NCBI RefSeq assembly: GCF_963855985.1
Contig: NC_087093.1
Coordinates: 627,501-691,500, forward strand
Source of the DNA: Ostrinia nubilalis
Lineage: Eukaryota; Arthropoda; Insecta; Lepidoptera; Crambidae
DNA: 64,000 nucleotides
Direction of reading: 5' to 3'
A model generated the notes under the pieces. It was not told where the DNA came from. It did not search any database and worked only from the letters and a program-made list of their open reading frames with translations. Below, piece by piece: positions 12,101 to 23,200 of this stretch (the first letter of the stretch is position 1; each line of letters begins with the position of its first letter). A program made the position numbers and the translations under genes.

Positions 12101-15100
12101 AGCGTGGGCAGGCCTCCCACTAGGTGGACCGACGATCTGGTGAAGGTCGCGGGAGGTGCCTGTATGCAGGTCTATGTGCGCAGGACCGGACTTTGTGGAA
12201 ATCCTTGGGGGAGGCCTTTGTCCAGCAGTGGACGTCTTTCGGCTGGAACGAACGAGGGGTTCTGAAAGGGTACTCACAGCTATGAGGCCGGCGCGCGCGG
12301 CTGCCAAGATGGCCACGACGCAGGCGGCGCAGTTGTGCGCCCACACGCCCAGCCGATCACCGCGCTGCAGGCCCTGCGCACGCAGCGCACACGCTAATGC
12401 ATCCGCCTGTAATAGGTACATATTGTTAGTTGTGTAAAATCTAAAACGTTAAAATAGCGGTATCGTTATAGCCAATGAGCTGCTGTCATAGTGACATTGA
12501 CATAATGTCAATGTCACACGAGAATCAAACTTCAGAATGGAGGGACGCGCGGAGACGACTCCGCGCGCTTTTGCTAAGTGATGAATTGAATTTGTAATAA
12601 GGCAATATAATGTGAAAGTTAAGTATCCAGTGTTTTATTTATGAGAATAGATCTACCGGCCTTTAATAATATCAACCATTATTAGGCAACGTTTCCACCA
12701 GATAAACAGAGAAACCGGCAGACAGTGGTGACTTTGTTGCGGCGCTTCTTCTCAGCACTTGCTGAAAGTTTGTCTCGAAGCGCTGGTAGGGCAAAAAAGA
12801 ATGAGACATGTATAGACTCCTTAAGAGCATTTGACGATTTGTAAGTACTAATCCCATCAAAAACAATACTTGTCAAAAAAACCAAGTCTCGCAACTCAGT
12901 TGTTCTACGGTAAAAAGTTGTGAGATCCATGTAATACCAAGTCCAGGCCAGGAAATCTTTAACGTTTTACATAAATTATTGACTTGGCCATCGCACTAAA
13001 TAATTTAATTTACACGTGTTTTCATGCGATGGCCAAGTCAATATATTTATGTAAAACGTTAAAGATTTCCTGGCCTGGACTTGGTATTACATGGATCTCA
13101 CAACTTTTTACCGTAGAACAACTGAGTTGCGAGACTTGGTTTTTTTGACAAGTATTGTTTTTGATGGGATCTCATTTCTTTTTGTATTTTGTAAAACTGG
13201 ACCGAAATTGAAAAATTTTACTCGACTTGGCGGTTGCACTACCGTGCCCCCAAATCTCATTTCTTTTTGTATTTTGTAGACAGCAGTTATGTATCTAGAA
13301 AACTGGACCGAAATTGAAAAATTTTACTCGACTTGGCGGTTGCACTACCGTGCCCCCAAATATTTTAGTTTTTCCTTGATTCATACACCAAACACTACTT
13401 ATATTCCAAATTTGAAGCTTCTAGGTCTGCTAGAAGTGCCTTAGAATTTTGATGATCGGTGTCAGTCAGTGAGTCAGTGAGTGACAAAATTAAGTAACTT
13501 TGACCCGTTATAATTCTTAAACTACTGGTTCAAATTGAATGAAATTTTAAATATACCGTGTCTTTACAATGCCTGCATAGCCAATGAAAATTCAGCCTTC
13601 TAGTTTTATCCACAACGAAGTTACAGGCGGTCGAAAATGGCCTGAATTGCTTCGAGAAAAGGATGGTACGGCCGTGCCGCTTTTTTGCTCGACTTGGTGG
13701 GGGCACTGCCGTGCCCCCAGATTTAATTAGTCTACACAAATAAAGATAATTCTGATTTAGATTTTTGATTTTAGATCACAAAAAATACTAACATCGTCTT
13801 TTTACTCTCCCAATCATCAAAAACGTGTTTTAATAGTGCTACTCCAGCGTCAGTAGTGCTTCTGCCAGAGATGTGCTAGGAAGATGAGTGGAGCGAGGAT
13901 GGGAAGCGAACCTGTGCTGTGATACGGACGGTTTGAATATTGACAAAATTGTTATTTTAAGTTTTACTTATTTGTCAAAAAGTACCTTATCAAATAAGGT
14001 AATTTTTGACAAATAGAAAATAGAAAAGAACAAATAGAAAATAAAGCACTGCCTCTCAAGCAATACATTATCTGGGTAGTGAATAAAAAATGTTCTAGCT
14101 TATTCCGGGTGCTATCTTTTCGTAATTATCTAATGATCCTTATCACTTACCTAAAAGACAATGCCGGAAATTGGCGTCTTTTTTTTTTCGCGCGGCCATC
14201 GACCAAACCTTGTTTTTTGATTACAAAATAGTGTAATAAACCAAACTTACTACGGCATGTATACCTCTAAACTCAGTCTGAACTGAGTTACGAGCATTAG
14301 AAGTTTGATGATTTTCATACTAGATTTGCTTTTTGCGCGCAAGTTTTGTAAGAAATTGCAACAAAATAGTGACATTGTTGTGTAAACAAACAATACCATC
14401 CATTAAAGGCTCCAGACATCAGTGTGGAGCAGAATCAGCGCAATATTTTGTTGCAATTTCTTACAAAACTTGCGCGAAAAAAGCAAATCTAGTATGAAAA
14501 TCATCAAACTTCTAATACTCGTAACTCAGTTCAGACTGAGTTTAGAGGTATACATGTTTTAGTAAGTTTGGTTTATTACACTACATATTTTGTAATCAAA
14601 AAACAAGGTTTGGTCGATGGCCGCGCGAAAAAAAAAAGACGCCACCTTCCATACAAAATCTGGCATTGCCATTTGTTGGTGATCATAGGTCTTAGCAGAT
14701 TATCTCCTAGTGGAAAATTACAGACTTCTAAACTGAAACTTTCTCGATCAATGATATTCGTGACAATACCCTGTATTGTTCAAAGCTCCCTAGTTTATTG
14801 TGTTGGTGTGCCACATATAAGTATGAGTAAATTGAATGCTACGAAGATACTACGATTTTTACGTCTCTACCGACATATATTTTCCCGTAACTATATTAAA
14901 GGTTCTTCGACCTTTATTTTCATATTCTAAAAGTGCATATAATTTATTGGACTTATGGACATCCATTTGTTTTAATTAACGATAAGGTGGTATTCATGAT
15001 TTGTTATTTACATCTATTACTTTAACACCCATTATAATTGCATATTCTATGCAAATAAATAATGATTACGGAACAATACAATATTTTATCTGTGCCAATT

Positions 15101-16243
15101 TGTATGAGATCGTCGTTAATATCAATATCCATACATCCACAGCTACATACAGGGCATTATCACTCGTAAACACAACTTCACGGTGACGGGGCAAAGTGTA
15201 CAACAAACTTGGAGTAAAAACGATTTCCATCACTTTTGAATGTCATAAGGAAAGCTACCTATGTGTAGGGATATTTTTGGCATTCTACAGACAACAGACT
15301 TTAAATATACATATGTAGCTTGCCCTACCACTGTCATCTTAGAATTTGTCTAAAGAATCGGACCTATGATATGATACCAAATCGGTGTTATGAGCGCATT
15401 TCAATGCTGTTCAGTGTTCATACTGATTAAGCCTGATCCAACTATAGCCCGACTAAGTCTTGTCTGCGGGGTGTCTTAAAAGTACCGATGCATTAAGTTG
15501 TTGACTCCAGCTCCTTACCTGCTTGAGCAGTTGCTCATAGGTGAGGGCGGCGCCTTCGTGCACAGAGCGGAGCGCCAGCCGCGTAGGGTGCTTGTTGACG
15601 GTCTCCAGGAACGCCTGGCTGATGGTAGCTTGCTGTAAGGGCTCGCTGCCGATGTGCTTCATGTAGCTCTCGGTGGGAGACGCCTGGATCAGGCTCAGCC
15701 ATCTGGAAGAGATTAGGAAGGGATTAAGGAGCACCAAATGAGAGGAGGACAAACAGCTGCCCAAAAAATACGATCGTAGTTTTATAATCCTTATTGATAA
15801 CTATCTATCTCAATAACCACTAAGTAATCACTAAATAAGTAACACAATTTATCTCATATTTAACTCTCTCTCTCTCATAGTTACCCTAATATAAGTTTAA
15901 ACCCTTGTGGGAAACATGGAGTGGTGAGGAAGTTAGAGAGTTACTGGACTGAACTATACAAAGACAGTTGATTGCTTGCTTCGAAGGGAAAGGTAAATAC
16001 ATGACATACATAAGTACACCGGTAATTATATGGAAAACACATACAGTAACGCACTTCTCTAGATGTAAATGATTATGGATAGAATCGAATGTTTTTAATA
16101 AAGTAATTAAGCACCCGAAACAAAAGAATTCCCATTCAAATTCATACTTGCACTTTAATTCCAGATGATTTTTACAGTATTTACCTCAAATTACTAGATT
16201 TGTTGATGTTTTTCGTCACAAGAAGCACGCTTTTCCTCAACAT
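3118..16243 (-). CDS. ACSF2: Mitochondrial medium-chain acyl-CoA synthetase, ACSF2 type, 13 exons
   Basis: It activates fatty acids to acyl-CoA through an acyl-adenylate, probably in the mitochondrial matrix. Minus-strand exons in order: 16243-16185, 15702-15519, 12406-12278, 11392-11172, 10711-10593, 9621-9515, 8882-8755, 7521-7470, 7116-7003, 6467-6354, 5781-5639, 5175-5034, 3345-3118. All junctions are GT-AG and phases close to 579 residues plus stop; human ACSF2 is 615. The N-terminus (MLRKSVLLVTKNIN) looks like a mitochondrial presequence. Visible ANL-superfamily motifs are the P-loop TSGTTGNPK (233-241), YGLTEAT (374-380), STGD (455-458), GRLKD (472-476), GGENI (481-485) and TSGKIQK, with the presumed catalytic lysine at 564. 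The motif GTPTMFVD and the overall order fit ACSF2 better than other acyl-CoA ligases. Exon 7 is embedded in a tandem exon array. Introns carry Helitron, hAT, RTE and foldback insertions. Confidence 0.92.
4339..4552 (-). mobile_element. Helitron-like element in ACSF2 intron 12
   Basis: Read on the minus strand it begins TCTATACTAATACTATAAA and ends with a GC-rich stem (GCGAAGCCGCGGGCGG) and CTAG, at an A^T site. It has no coding capacity. It abuts the foldback element on its right. Confidence 0.65.
4554..4767. mobile_element. Foldback (palindromic) element
   Basis: Two arms of roughly 90 bases (TATAGTCTGGTCC... and its complement) surround a short GC-rich centre. The arms include the complement pair CTACCCATCCTTATCG / CGATAAGGATGGGTAG. 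It is a MITE-like hairpin with no coding, wedged between a Helitron and a hAT element. Confidence 0.65.
4776..5010. mobile_element. hAT-type MITE beside the exon 12 donor
   Basis: A 235-bp element starts CAGTCTTTCCCAAA and ends TTTGGGAACCACTG, matching the hAT end pattern CAGTGGTTCCCAAA. It is flanked by the 8-bp duplication GTATAGAT (4768-4775 and 5011-5018), diagnostic of hAT. It lies about 24 bases beyond the donor of ACSF2 exon 12. Confidence 0.8.
5985..6300 (+). mobile_element. Degenerate RTE-type LINE 3' fragment (ACSF2 intron 10)
   Basis: A broken plus-strand frame keeps the sequence TKLKW..GHI.R...GRWG and CRPRTG..PPTRWTDDI, then ..NWATWK followed by CAGTGGACGTCCTATGGCTGA. This is the C-terminus of RTE-type reverse transcriptases, ending in an ATGATG tail. 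It is pseudogenic. Confidence 0.6.
7203..7440. mobile_element. Inverted pair of RTE LINE tails (ACSF2 intron 8)
   Basis: The sequence CGTTCGTTTCAGCC...GACGTCCACTGCTGGAC at the left recurs in reverse complement at the right (CAGTGGACGTC..GGCTGAAACGAACG). It encloses the usual GATCGAATCAGAAATGAGGA segment. It is a foldback built from LINE 3' ends. Confidence 0.6.
7792..8894 (-). repeat. Twelve-unit exon minisatellite containing ACSF2 exon 7
   Basis: Twelve tandem units start TGACTCACTGGTGGTCGTG. Units 1 (7792-7940) and 12 (8747-8894) are about 148 bp; units 2-11 are 80 or 81 bp and share one identical internal 69-bp (23-codon) deletion. On the minus strand each unit contains an acceptor AG before GCGCC, coding sequence, and the donor CCA|GTGAGT. 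Units of type A (GCGCCATC) lack one base relative to type B (GCGCCCAT) and largely alternate with them, giving a 161-bp higher-order repeat. Only unit 12 gives the full-length in-frame exon (8882-8755); unit 1 is full length but frameshifted at its acceptor. It arose by repeated duplication of exon plus flanking intron. Confidence 0.9.
7799..7926 (-). pseudogene. Duplicate of ACSF2 exon 7, frameshifted
   Basis: This is the full-length first unit of the array and would encode IFHALGSVITLLGGWRHG onward, with the normal donor GTGAGT. Its 5' edge reads GCGCCATC rather than GCGCCCAT, so splicing from exon 6 (phase 0) shifts the frame. The unit 12 copy is therefore taken as the functional exon. Confidence 0.7.
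9898..9945. repeat. Short LINE-tail remnant
   Basis: A fragment containing CCACTGCTGGACTGATAGG resembles the conserved CCACTGCTGGAC core of the RTE tails elsewhere in the window. It is too short to classify. Confidence 0.3.
10262..10537. mobile_element. Tc1/mariner-like MITE in ACSF2 intron 5
   Basis: The ends are TACAGAGTGTTAGGTAAA and the complement of TACAGGGTGTTAGGCAAA. Inside, CCGACACTAGCCCATGTTAA recurs inverted, so most of the element folds into a hairpin. The TA at each end fits a TA target site. It has no ORF. Confidence 0.7.
10994..11058. repeat. Perfect 30-bp-arm hairpin in ACSF2 intron 4
   Basis: Arms of 30 bases (ending ..CCGACACGCAAA / TTTGCGTGTCGG..) are perfectly complementary around a 5-base loop TCATG. 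It lies within the transcribed intron. It could be a small foldback element or cruciform; a small-RNA function is unsupported. Confidence 0.7.
11965..12253 (+). mobile_element. 5'-truncated RTE LINE insertion near the exon 3 donor
   Basis: The fragment carries the RTE RT C-terminal pattern (RPRAEGRSVGRPPTRWTDDL in frame, then QQWTSFG). It is flanked by a 12-bp duplication GAGGGGTTCTGA (11953-11964 and 12254-12265). The right duplication lies only a few bases past the ACSF2 exon 3 donor (12277-12272). Confidence 0.75.
12851..13170. mobile_element. Long foldback element (ACSF2 intron 2)
   Basis: Arms of about 140-147 bases are near-perfect inverted repeats around a short centre (about 12996-13022). 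The arms start ATCCCATCAAAAACAATAC on the left and end in the complement on the right. The reading frame MDLTTFYRR.. occurs in both arms but is an arm-derived shadow with no known family. Confidence 0.75.
13169..13364 (+). repeat. Imperfect tandem duplication
   Basis: A segment of about 85-110 bases beginning ATCTCATTTCTTTTTGTATT and ending TTGCACTACCGTGCCCCCAA is present twice in direct orientation. The second copy has an extra 26 bases after TTTTGTAG. It adjoins the right arm of the foldback. A diverged partial relative (CTCGACTTGG..GCCCCC) is at 13687-13721. Confidence 0.65.
14159..14668. mobile_element. Large foldback element (ACSF2 intron 2)
   Basis: Inverted arms of about 195 bases (14172-14367 and 14443-14643) contain CGCGCGGCCATCGACCAAAC and its complement. 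They are separated by about 75 bases. The outer ends are CAATGCCGG and its near complement GGCATTG. It is noncoding and a target duplication was not resolved. Confidence 0.7.
14670..15518. other. Intron sequence without recognised features
   Basis: AT-rich remainder of ACSF2 intron 2. Several short plus-strand frames occur but lack codon bias or family motifs; I see no gene here. Confidence 0.5.
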
Positions 16244-16410
16244 TGTGCTGCCGCTGTACGCGCGCGCGCACGACCTATGCGCGAGGCCGACTGGCGGGCA
16301 CTCGACTGATAACCGGTTGTAAACATTATTACACAAACACACAGCTATCTGTAGTGACAACAAAATAGTCTAGAGAAAGATAAGTGAGAGAATTTTGTTA
16401 TGACAAAGTG

Positions 16411-16680
16411 GTTTTGTTCGTTCGTTCGTTCGTTTCAGCCGAAAGACGTCCACTGCTGGACAAAGGCCTCCCCCAACGCTTTTATCGTTTTGTATCGCAA
16501 GATTCTAGTCTATCAATTGGAGGGAACATTGTCATCATCATCATCATTTCAGCCACAGGACGTCCACTGCTGAACATGGCCTCCCCCAATGATTTCCACA
16601 TCGGTTAGTAGCGGCCTGCATCCAACGCCTTCCTGCTACCTTTACGAGGTCGTTTACATTACCAGTAACTAGCTTTTTCT
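16411..16680 (-). mobile_element. Two RTE LINE tails and a Helitron end upstream of ACSF2
   Basis: A first tail (TTCGTTTCAGCC..GACGTCCACTGCTGGAC) occupies about 16411-16485. A second (TTTCAGCC..GACGTCCACTGCTGAAC) runs from about 16535 to 16650. Both are in minus orientation. CTAG at 16669-16672 followed by CTTTGCCCGC resembles a minus-strand Helitron 3' end. These lie just upstream of the ACSF2 start, so they may border its promoter. Confidence 0.5.
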
Positions 16681-16689
16681 CTCAGCTTT

Positions 16690-19600
16690 GCCCGCATGAA
16701 ATTCAGTTTACGGTTACCACAGAAAGATTGACTTAGGTACTTGACTATCGTTGTAATTTGGCCAATTAACTCATTATCGTTACCCAATTAGTTAAATAGA
16801 AATTGTATTGCATCATATTCTGTCGTATCATACGTGAAATTTCTTAATAACAACTTACATGATATTTTATAGGCAATACCTACTTTAATTTAGGTACAAT
16901 TCAAGTAGCTTGCTGCCTACAAACAACCGACTTTGACATTGATATAAATAAATATGCAACGCAAGCATTAGCAGAACTAATTTTATCTCCATTATCGAAG
17001 TACAATATTATGTACCTATTACGATACTACAAATTTAATCTTAATTGTCGATGTTTCTTATCATTATTGCATAAAGTGAATGATTGTTATATTACGATAA
17101 GAACAACCTCTGTTTAGTTTCAGGACTGGGTAATTGCTTTGATGGAATTTGAGGGTTTAACTTTTTACATAAATAATTTTGTGGCACACAGAACAAGATT
17201 TACTCGTAAACTTAGTATGCTCGCTCAACTCTAAGTGCAACTTTACACTGGTTTTACGACACCGTAAACTGACCGTTCATTTGTTTACGGTCGTCACGTC
17301 AACACCCACAAACGTCGGTAACGAGCTCTTCGAATGTTTGTTGAGGGGCATTTAGTCTGCCTCTGAACGCTTCCGATTTTCAACGGTCCAGAGCGGATGG
17401 TTATTTACACCAGATTCTATAGACCATGGTAAATCCCCAGCAGCCAATAACTTCACTCACGTGTATTTTATGGTCAAGAAATGGATTAATTGTTATTATA
17501 TTATTTGACATTTCAGCGTTTCTTTCAGGGAGAAACACTTCTCTAACACCGTACCTACTCGTAAACCATTTATCAGCTTGATCTGTTGAAGTTGTCACGC
17601 ACTGTACCTATAGCGTCTTACATTAGGAAATAGGAATATACCATCGCTTGCCGATGTGTAGTTCGAACACTTCGAGCATTATAGTGTGGGCTCCCTAAAG
17701 ATACGAGCAAACACGCTCTGACTAGGCAGGTACCTCGACTCAGATTGCTTTCAAAATAAAAAAGGGGTAACCGCAAATAACCGCCCAGTCTTACCTATCA
17801 ATCACGGGGCGATTCATCAGCTACTCAGTCATAGCCATAACTGGTGTGCAGTGATAGTGTAGGTCATGTCTTGCACGGCCGGAGCACGGTCAAGCCTTTT
17901 GTTCTCCGGTACCGCCGGATCGAGGCCGCCGCGCCCGCCCGCCGGAAGTCGCGTGCGCCCCGCATGCGGCCTAGCGCGCCCAGAACAGCTAAGGGCGCCG
18001 TTAACTGCGCAGAAACAAAACGCAGTAAAAACAAGCACTAATATACCCTGCCCTGACAAATCCTTTGCAATGCCTTTACTGTATCGATGTCAGTGTCCCC
18101 CACTTGGTACAACAGTAGTGTTGAGAGGATCATGCGGGCTGCTACCAACCGATCAATCTGAAAATCATTATTGGAGGAGGACTATGTTCAATTGACGCCC
18201 TGTAGCTGAAATGGTGATAGTGTTGAAAGTAGAAGACATCTTTAGGGCAAGCTTACCTCTGCGTGGAAGGGTAATTGGACTCAACATGAAAATAAATATG
18301 ATTCCCTACTGCAATGCACTTTAATCTTTTGTATATTCTTATCGTCCTGAAAAAAATAACTCTACCCTTTGAAGAGATGCAAAGTGCTAAGAATATAATT
18401 ATTTCTCAAGAAAAAGGCTTGAACAAACTGGACTTTCTGTTAATTTCAGGCTGTGCACGTGGCGCCCCCTCCCCTGCCCTCTAGTGACGAAACATGCAAA
18501 TTCCCCGACCTCCTAAGGCCACGATATAGATCGTGGTGGAAAATGCGTTGGGAACGAGTTTTCCGCCTTCCAATTTTCTGCTAACAAGGTCGGGGGGTGA
18601 AGGATCGAGGCTGCTGCTCCTGGCCGGTGACCATTCAACCCCCTTTCCGGGGGTTTCAGCCATAACAATTACAGAATAATTATGTGTTTTCCTAGCAGTT
18701 AACAAATCGTTGGATTTTTCACAATTTAGAATTTAAAGAATAAAAATTAAATTCTTGATTATTGAAAGTTGCACGATGTACGTAACGGGTGCACGTTTCA
18801 GGCATGTCTCAACCAAGTCTTCTTGAGACAATCCAAATGGCGCTATAAGAGATAATATTAAAAAATACATTTTATTAGATTAGCTACTGAAAGAATTTTT
18901 ACGATTTACCCAATGAGGAAGTTGTATTTGAAAAGCTTAACGTCTACAGCGTCATGCAAAGCATTTAAGGCACTTAAGCATCTCGTAGCAATCAATCTGA
19001 ATACATTCCTAAATCCTGCAGTGGAATAAATTCTACAACATGCCTACCAGCGTGTTGGCTCTATTGCTCTCCTCGCGCCTGCAAAGCACAGGCATTCCTT
19101 CCAAAATAACAACACACAAAAATGAGAGCGACTTTTCGTTCCACGAGCGAGACATTAGCATTAAGTACATATGTAATCGCAATGTGTGTCGGTTCGGTTC
19201 GTTCGCGACTGACGTTGATTTAGTGCCCTCAGCCCTGCCGGTGTTTGCTCAAGGAGAACTTGAAACGCTTTCTTTAATTACTAAACTACTTAACCAAAAA
19301 AACATTCAAACACATTTGCACTTGAAGGCAAACTTTTTGTGTTGATAATTACCAAAATCATTATTAAGCTTGGGTAAAGTAATCGGTTAATTTTTGGCTC
19401 TACTTATGATTTTTCATATTTCACCCCAAATCCACAAAATATGACACAAATATCTAAAATACTCAAGTAGAAAAAGCACGTGAGCAAGCATAATATTAAT
19501 GGCAAGCCACTCGTTAAGTTTGTAATTAAAAGTCATGGCGATACCGCGTAAAAAATGGGGCGAAAAGATAAGCCGCGGCATTCGCCTTGGAAGCTTTTTA

Positions 19601-19700
19601 AAAACCAAATTTTATGCTGAATTATAATAACGGGAGGCTTCGTCCCGAAACATGAAAAATAGGTCAATGCATGAGACATTCTGAGACATCGCTTTGGAAG
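16690..19700. other. Intergenic region between divergent ACSF2 and nompC
   Basis: About 3 kb of mainly AT-rich DNA. A GC-rich island at 17880-18000 includes a minus-strand frame (17829-18059) that looks like a signal peptide but has no ATG. 18470-18670 is another GC-richer patch of unknown nature. The promoters of both genes must lie at the ends of this interval, but no gene is supported within it. Confidence 0.5.
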
Positions 19701-19706
19701 TTTGTT

Positions 19707-19712
19707 TATAAA
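19707..19712 (+). promoter_or_regulatory. Possible TATA box of nompC
   Basis: TATAAA lies 178 bases upstream of the nompC start codon and is followed by a GC-rich 5' leader (19715-19850). The position is plausible, but no transcription start can be read from sequence alone. Confidence 0.35.
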
Positions 19713-19889
19713 TCCAGCCCGCGCAGCGCCGCGCGGTTATTTACTCCAGGCATGCAAGAAGTCGGCTCCGGTACGCAGCGCGCCGCAGTCATGCCTCGGC
19801 CGCCCACCGCCTTGCTCGCAGTAATGTGCTCGCGGCCGTGAAGTGCTCAGTGATTGAACAGTTCCCATGGATTGACGTATGACGTGACG

Positions 19890-20234
19890 ATGTCACAGGC
19901 CCCCGGCGGCAAAAAGGGCGGAAAGGGCCCGCCGAAGAAGACCAATGTGGACGAGGACAAGAACGCGCCGGCTAAGGCGACGGAGGAGAAGGATGAGACG
20001 TCTTCTAATAATGGAGACAAGAAGGAGGCCAAGGATGCGCCCAACGGCGGCGAGAGCGTGGCCAAGCCGCCCAGCGCCGGGATCAACATCCGAGAGGTGG
20101 CGACCAAGATCCTGACGCTGGCGCAGAAGGGCGAGTGGCCGGCCGTGGAGCAGACCCTCAAGGTGCTGGAGAAGCTGGTGGCGGCGGGCGGCGAGGACGC
20201 CGTCACCGTGCCCATGGCCGGCATACTCGATCCG
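19890..20234 (+). CDS. nompC: nompC (TRPN channel), exon 1
   Basis: NompC is the TRPN mechanically gated cation channel of insect mechanoreceptors, with a long cytosolic ankyrin domain acting as a tether. This exon encodes 115 residues starting MSQAPGGKKGG. It is a charged, low-complexity head rich in Lys, Asp and Glu, then PPSAGINIREVATKILTLAQ and an EWPAVEQTLKVLEKLVA helix pair. These correspond to the N-terminus of Drosophila NompC, which starts MSQ and has a KPPSAG..IR segment. The ATG at 19890 is chosen because it matches that start; the upstream in-frame TTG is not used. The exon ends GATCCG|GTAATT in phase 0 and joins exon 2 to give DPTTGMTPL. Confidence 0.88.
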
Positions 20235-23200
20235 GTAATTATGGCCCTAGTTTCTTAGATCATCATGCGGTGCGTGAAACATTTCAGAATTACTTCTCCC
20301 CTCAATCTAAACTGCTATAAAACAGATGTGACTTCATATTTAGGGTTAATAGTCAGTATTATCTCAATAACACAAATGATGTTTTGACATATTTTCTGTA
20401 CAAAGGCATTTGTATAGGTCATCTTAGACAAGAGCAGTTGTTATGCTCTCGCTTAATTGATTAAGGCATTATATACGACTGAAAATTCTGCCCGACTATT
20501 TATTTTCCAACAAATAAACACCCAACATCCGAGCTGGAAAACATACTTTTGTCATTGAGATCATCAAATATACGACTGTAAAAATATTGATCTCAACGAT
20601 TTCAGGATTCTCTTCAGTATTTTTCTTCGCACACACTCTATGAAATAGTTAATTAAGTTTAATAAAAAGAGAGGTCGTACCTTGAGTTATTCTGAACGTG
20701 GCCGGGCTGTCGTGTAACCTACTTGTTCGTTACGTACATACGTAATTATGGGACTCATTAGATCTTAACAATCCGATGGAAACGGCCACGCGCGTTTTAC
20801 TGTTACTGAAAATATTTTTGTGATTTTGTTGCTCTACTCTTGTTTATATGCAATTACGTGGTGCAATAAAGGGGGCGAATTGAGTAATCACTTTAAAATA
20901 TAGAGATTTATCTTATCGAAATCATAATCAATCTAAATCATTTTATTGATGATACAAATTATGGACTTCAGGGTCTGTTTGCACAGTCTAGGATTTTCCA
21001 ATGTACACTGATAGTGGACCGACTGTTAATGACTCTCTCCCAGTAATGCTGCTGCTGCTTGATATAACAAACAATCCAAGCTAAGCATGCTGCACTCACT
21101 ATACTCGAGGAGGAGGAGGATGGAGGAGGTCCAGACTCCAGAACTAGAATTATCTAGTTCATAGCATTAGCTATACTTCTTTTCTTTTCGTGTCGACAAC
21201 AAACCTACACAGTGTCAGCCCAAAATGCTATTTCTTGCAAATGCCTCTTCTTGATATTTGTATTTAGCAACATACAAAAACATTTTCCAAGCAAAAAAGG
21301 GTAAGTATAATCTTCATAGATTATTATCATTTAATGGTACCTAGTGAGTTTTTGCGACATGCATTAAGGTTAATTTATTCATGTTTATAATTAACCTTGA
21401 CTCCTTAATTAATACTATAGAAACTCTAGATAAGAATATTATTATGAAATATAAAATAAAACATTATTTAAAATTTTCTTTTGAAAACAATTTTAGAAAA
21501 ATATAGGAATGAGGAAAGCAAGAGTTACAAAAAAATTCAAAACATCAGTAAGTAAAGTAAAAATATTAAAGAAATAAACAGGTAAATATTTAAAGCTCTT
21601 GGATAATAATTTATTATAGGATAAATAGGAAGTAACTAAACGAATAATGAATATTTTACATGCCATAGTTATAGGGAGCGAGACATGTAAGACTGTATTT
21701 GTTATTTAAGCATTTTCATGAAAAAGTTTTCCGGTTTTATTATGTACATATTGTTATTTTGATAAGCTTCCTTTCTCTATCTACCAACATTGTTCATATT
21801 ATTAAGTGCCAAAGTCATAAGGTCAAACCTAAGTGACCTAAGGTGCGATTGCGGTCATATACCTGCCTTATTATGCATAAAAAGTACTACAAAAACAGGT
21901 TGTGTAAATGATGAGAAGTATTTTCCTGTATATTTAAGACCTTCCGACTTCAATTGACGTCAAGTCACGAATAAAGCTCGCAAAGTTGGTTTTATTTCAA
22001 TTGTTGGGTATCTTCATAGCTCCTTTGCCGTGGCAGTGGCATGAAACTGACAAACTTCGACAGTTGAGCCCGAGGCTACGATGGTTCAATCCCATTATGC
22101 CAGCGACTATTCATTACATTGCGGCGGCAAGCGCAAGCGAAGGATCCTATCTAAGATGGTGCATAACTTAGATTGTATGATAGAGATTCCCACCAGTTGC
22201 GTCGAATGGTGTGCATTTGTTTTAATTAGTCCGAGTTCATCAGTAACCGGTTGAATTTACACTTAACTGATTGTTTAAATGCTCGAAATCTATAGTTTAT
22301 TGAACAATTCATTTCTAATATTGACATTTAGATGGCGAAGGCTGGCGATCTTTTTATGCCCTCAGTAAGTTTTGCTATCTCTAGCAAATCTCTACCGACA
22401 ACTATGTATTTCAGGAAACGCAGGTTTCAAAGAACGATTTGATTTGATTCTGGTCAGTTCTCCTGAACCTGCATTCGATGAGATTCCTTAAGCATTGCTT
22501 GGCAGGAATTTACCAAGTTTCCTTACGGCACGTGGCTGTTTTTTCGTCTCCAGCCCAGACTGTATGTTCGATACCCCGGGCCGTTGGCAACGCTCGCGTG
22601 CGGAGTCTCCGCTGCTCCCCTCAGATCGATTCATGTATGATTTGTTTTGGTATTTCGCGTGACATCGCCATCTCGAATGATGTCGATACTGTCGATTTCG
22701 TTGAAGGCAGACGTTGACACGACAAAGGTTTTTTTTGGTTTGGTTTATGAAGATGCTTTCTTTTTCTAAACCAGCAATATTCAATATAAACAAATGCCAG
22801 GTCTATCTACTTTTGACTGACTTTGATGAAATTATTTTAACTAAGTAGGTACACCTCCTAATATTATAAAGCTGAAGAGTTTGTAAAATGTCAGGAATCT
22901 TTACCTAGTATATTTGAAAAAATATTTTTGTATTGCATAGCCCATTTCTCGAGGAAGGTTTTATACTATTCCGCTACGATCAATAGGAGTAAAGCATCAA
23001 TGAAAAATGTTGCGCGAAAATGTTACCTTTAAACTCGTATTGATAATAGTTTTTATTAAATACAGTCGTAAAAGGTAAAGTCCAATAATTATGAAACATC
23101 ATTAAAATTCCACTGTCATTGCGCACGTGGTAAAATGGATATGGATCTGTCAAAATGTTCACTTGAACTTTGGACTCGGAATTAAAATACAATGCCATGA

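Noticed and set aside
12682..13279. Same peptide (starting MDLTTFYRRT) encoded on both strands
   Set aside because: It is a consequence of the foldback arms, with no homology I recognise.
17829..18059. Minus-strand frame resembling a secreted protein (hydrophobic start ILVLVFTAFCFCAVNGA then a basic Gly/Arg-rich part)
   Set aside because: There is no ATG; the frame opens at a TTG just below an in-frame stop, and no matching upstream exon or family motif was found. GC-rich composition alone can yield such a frame.
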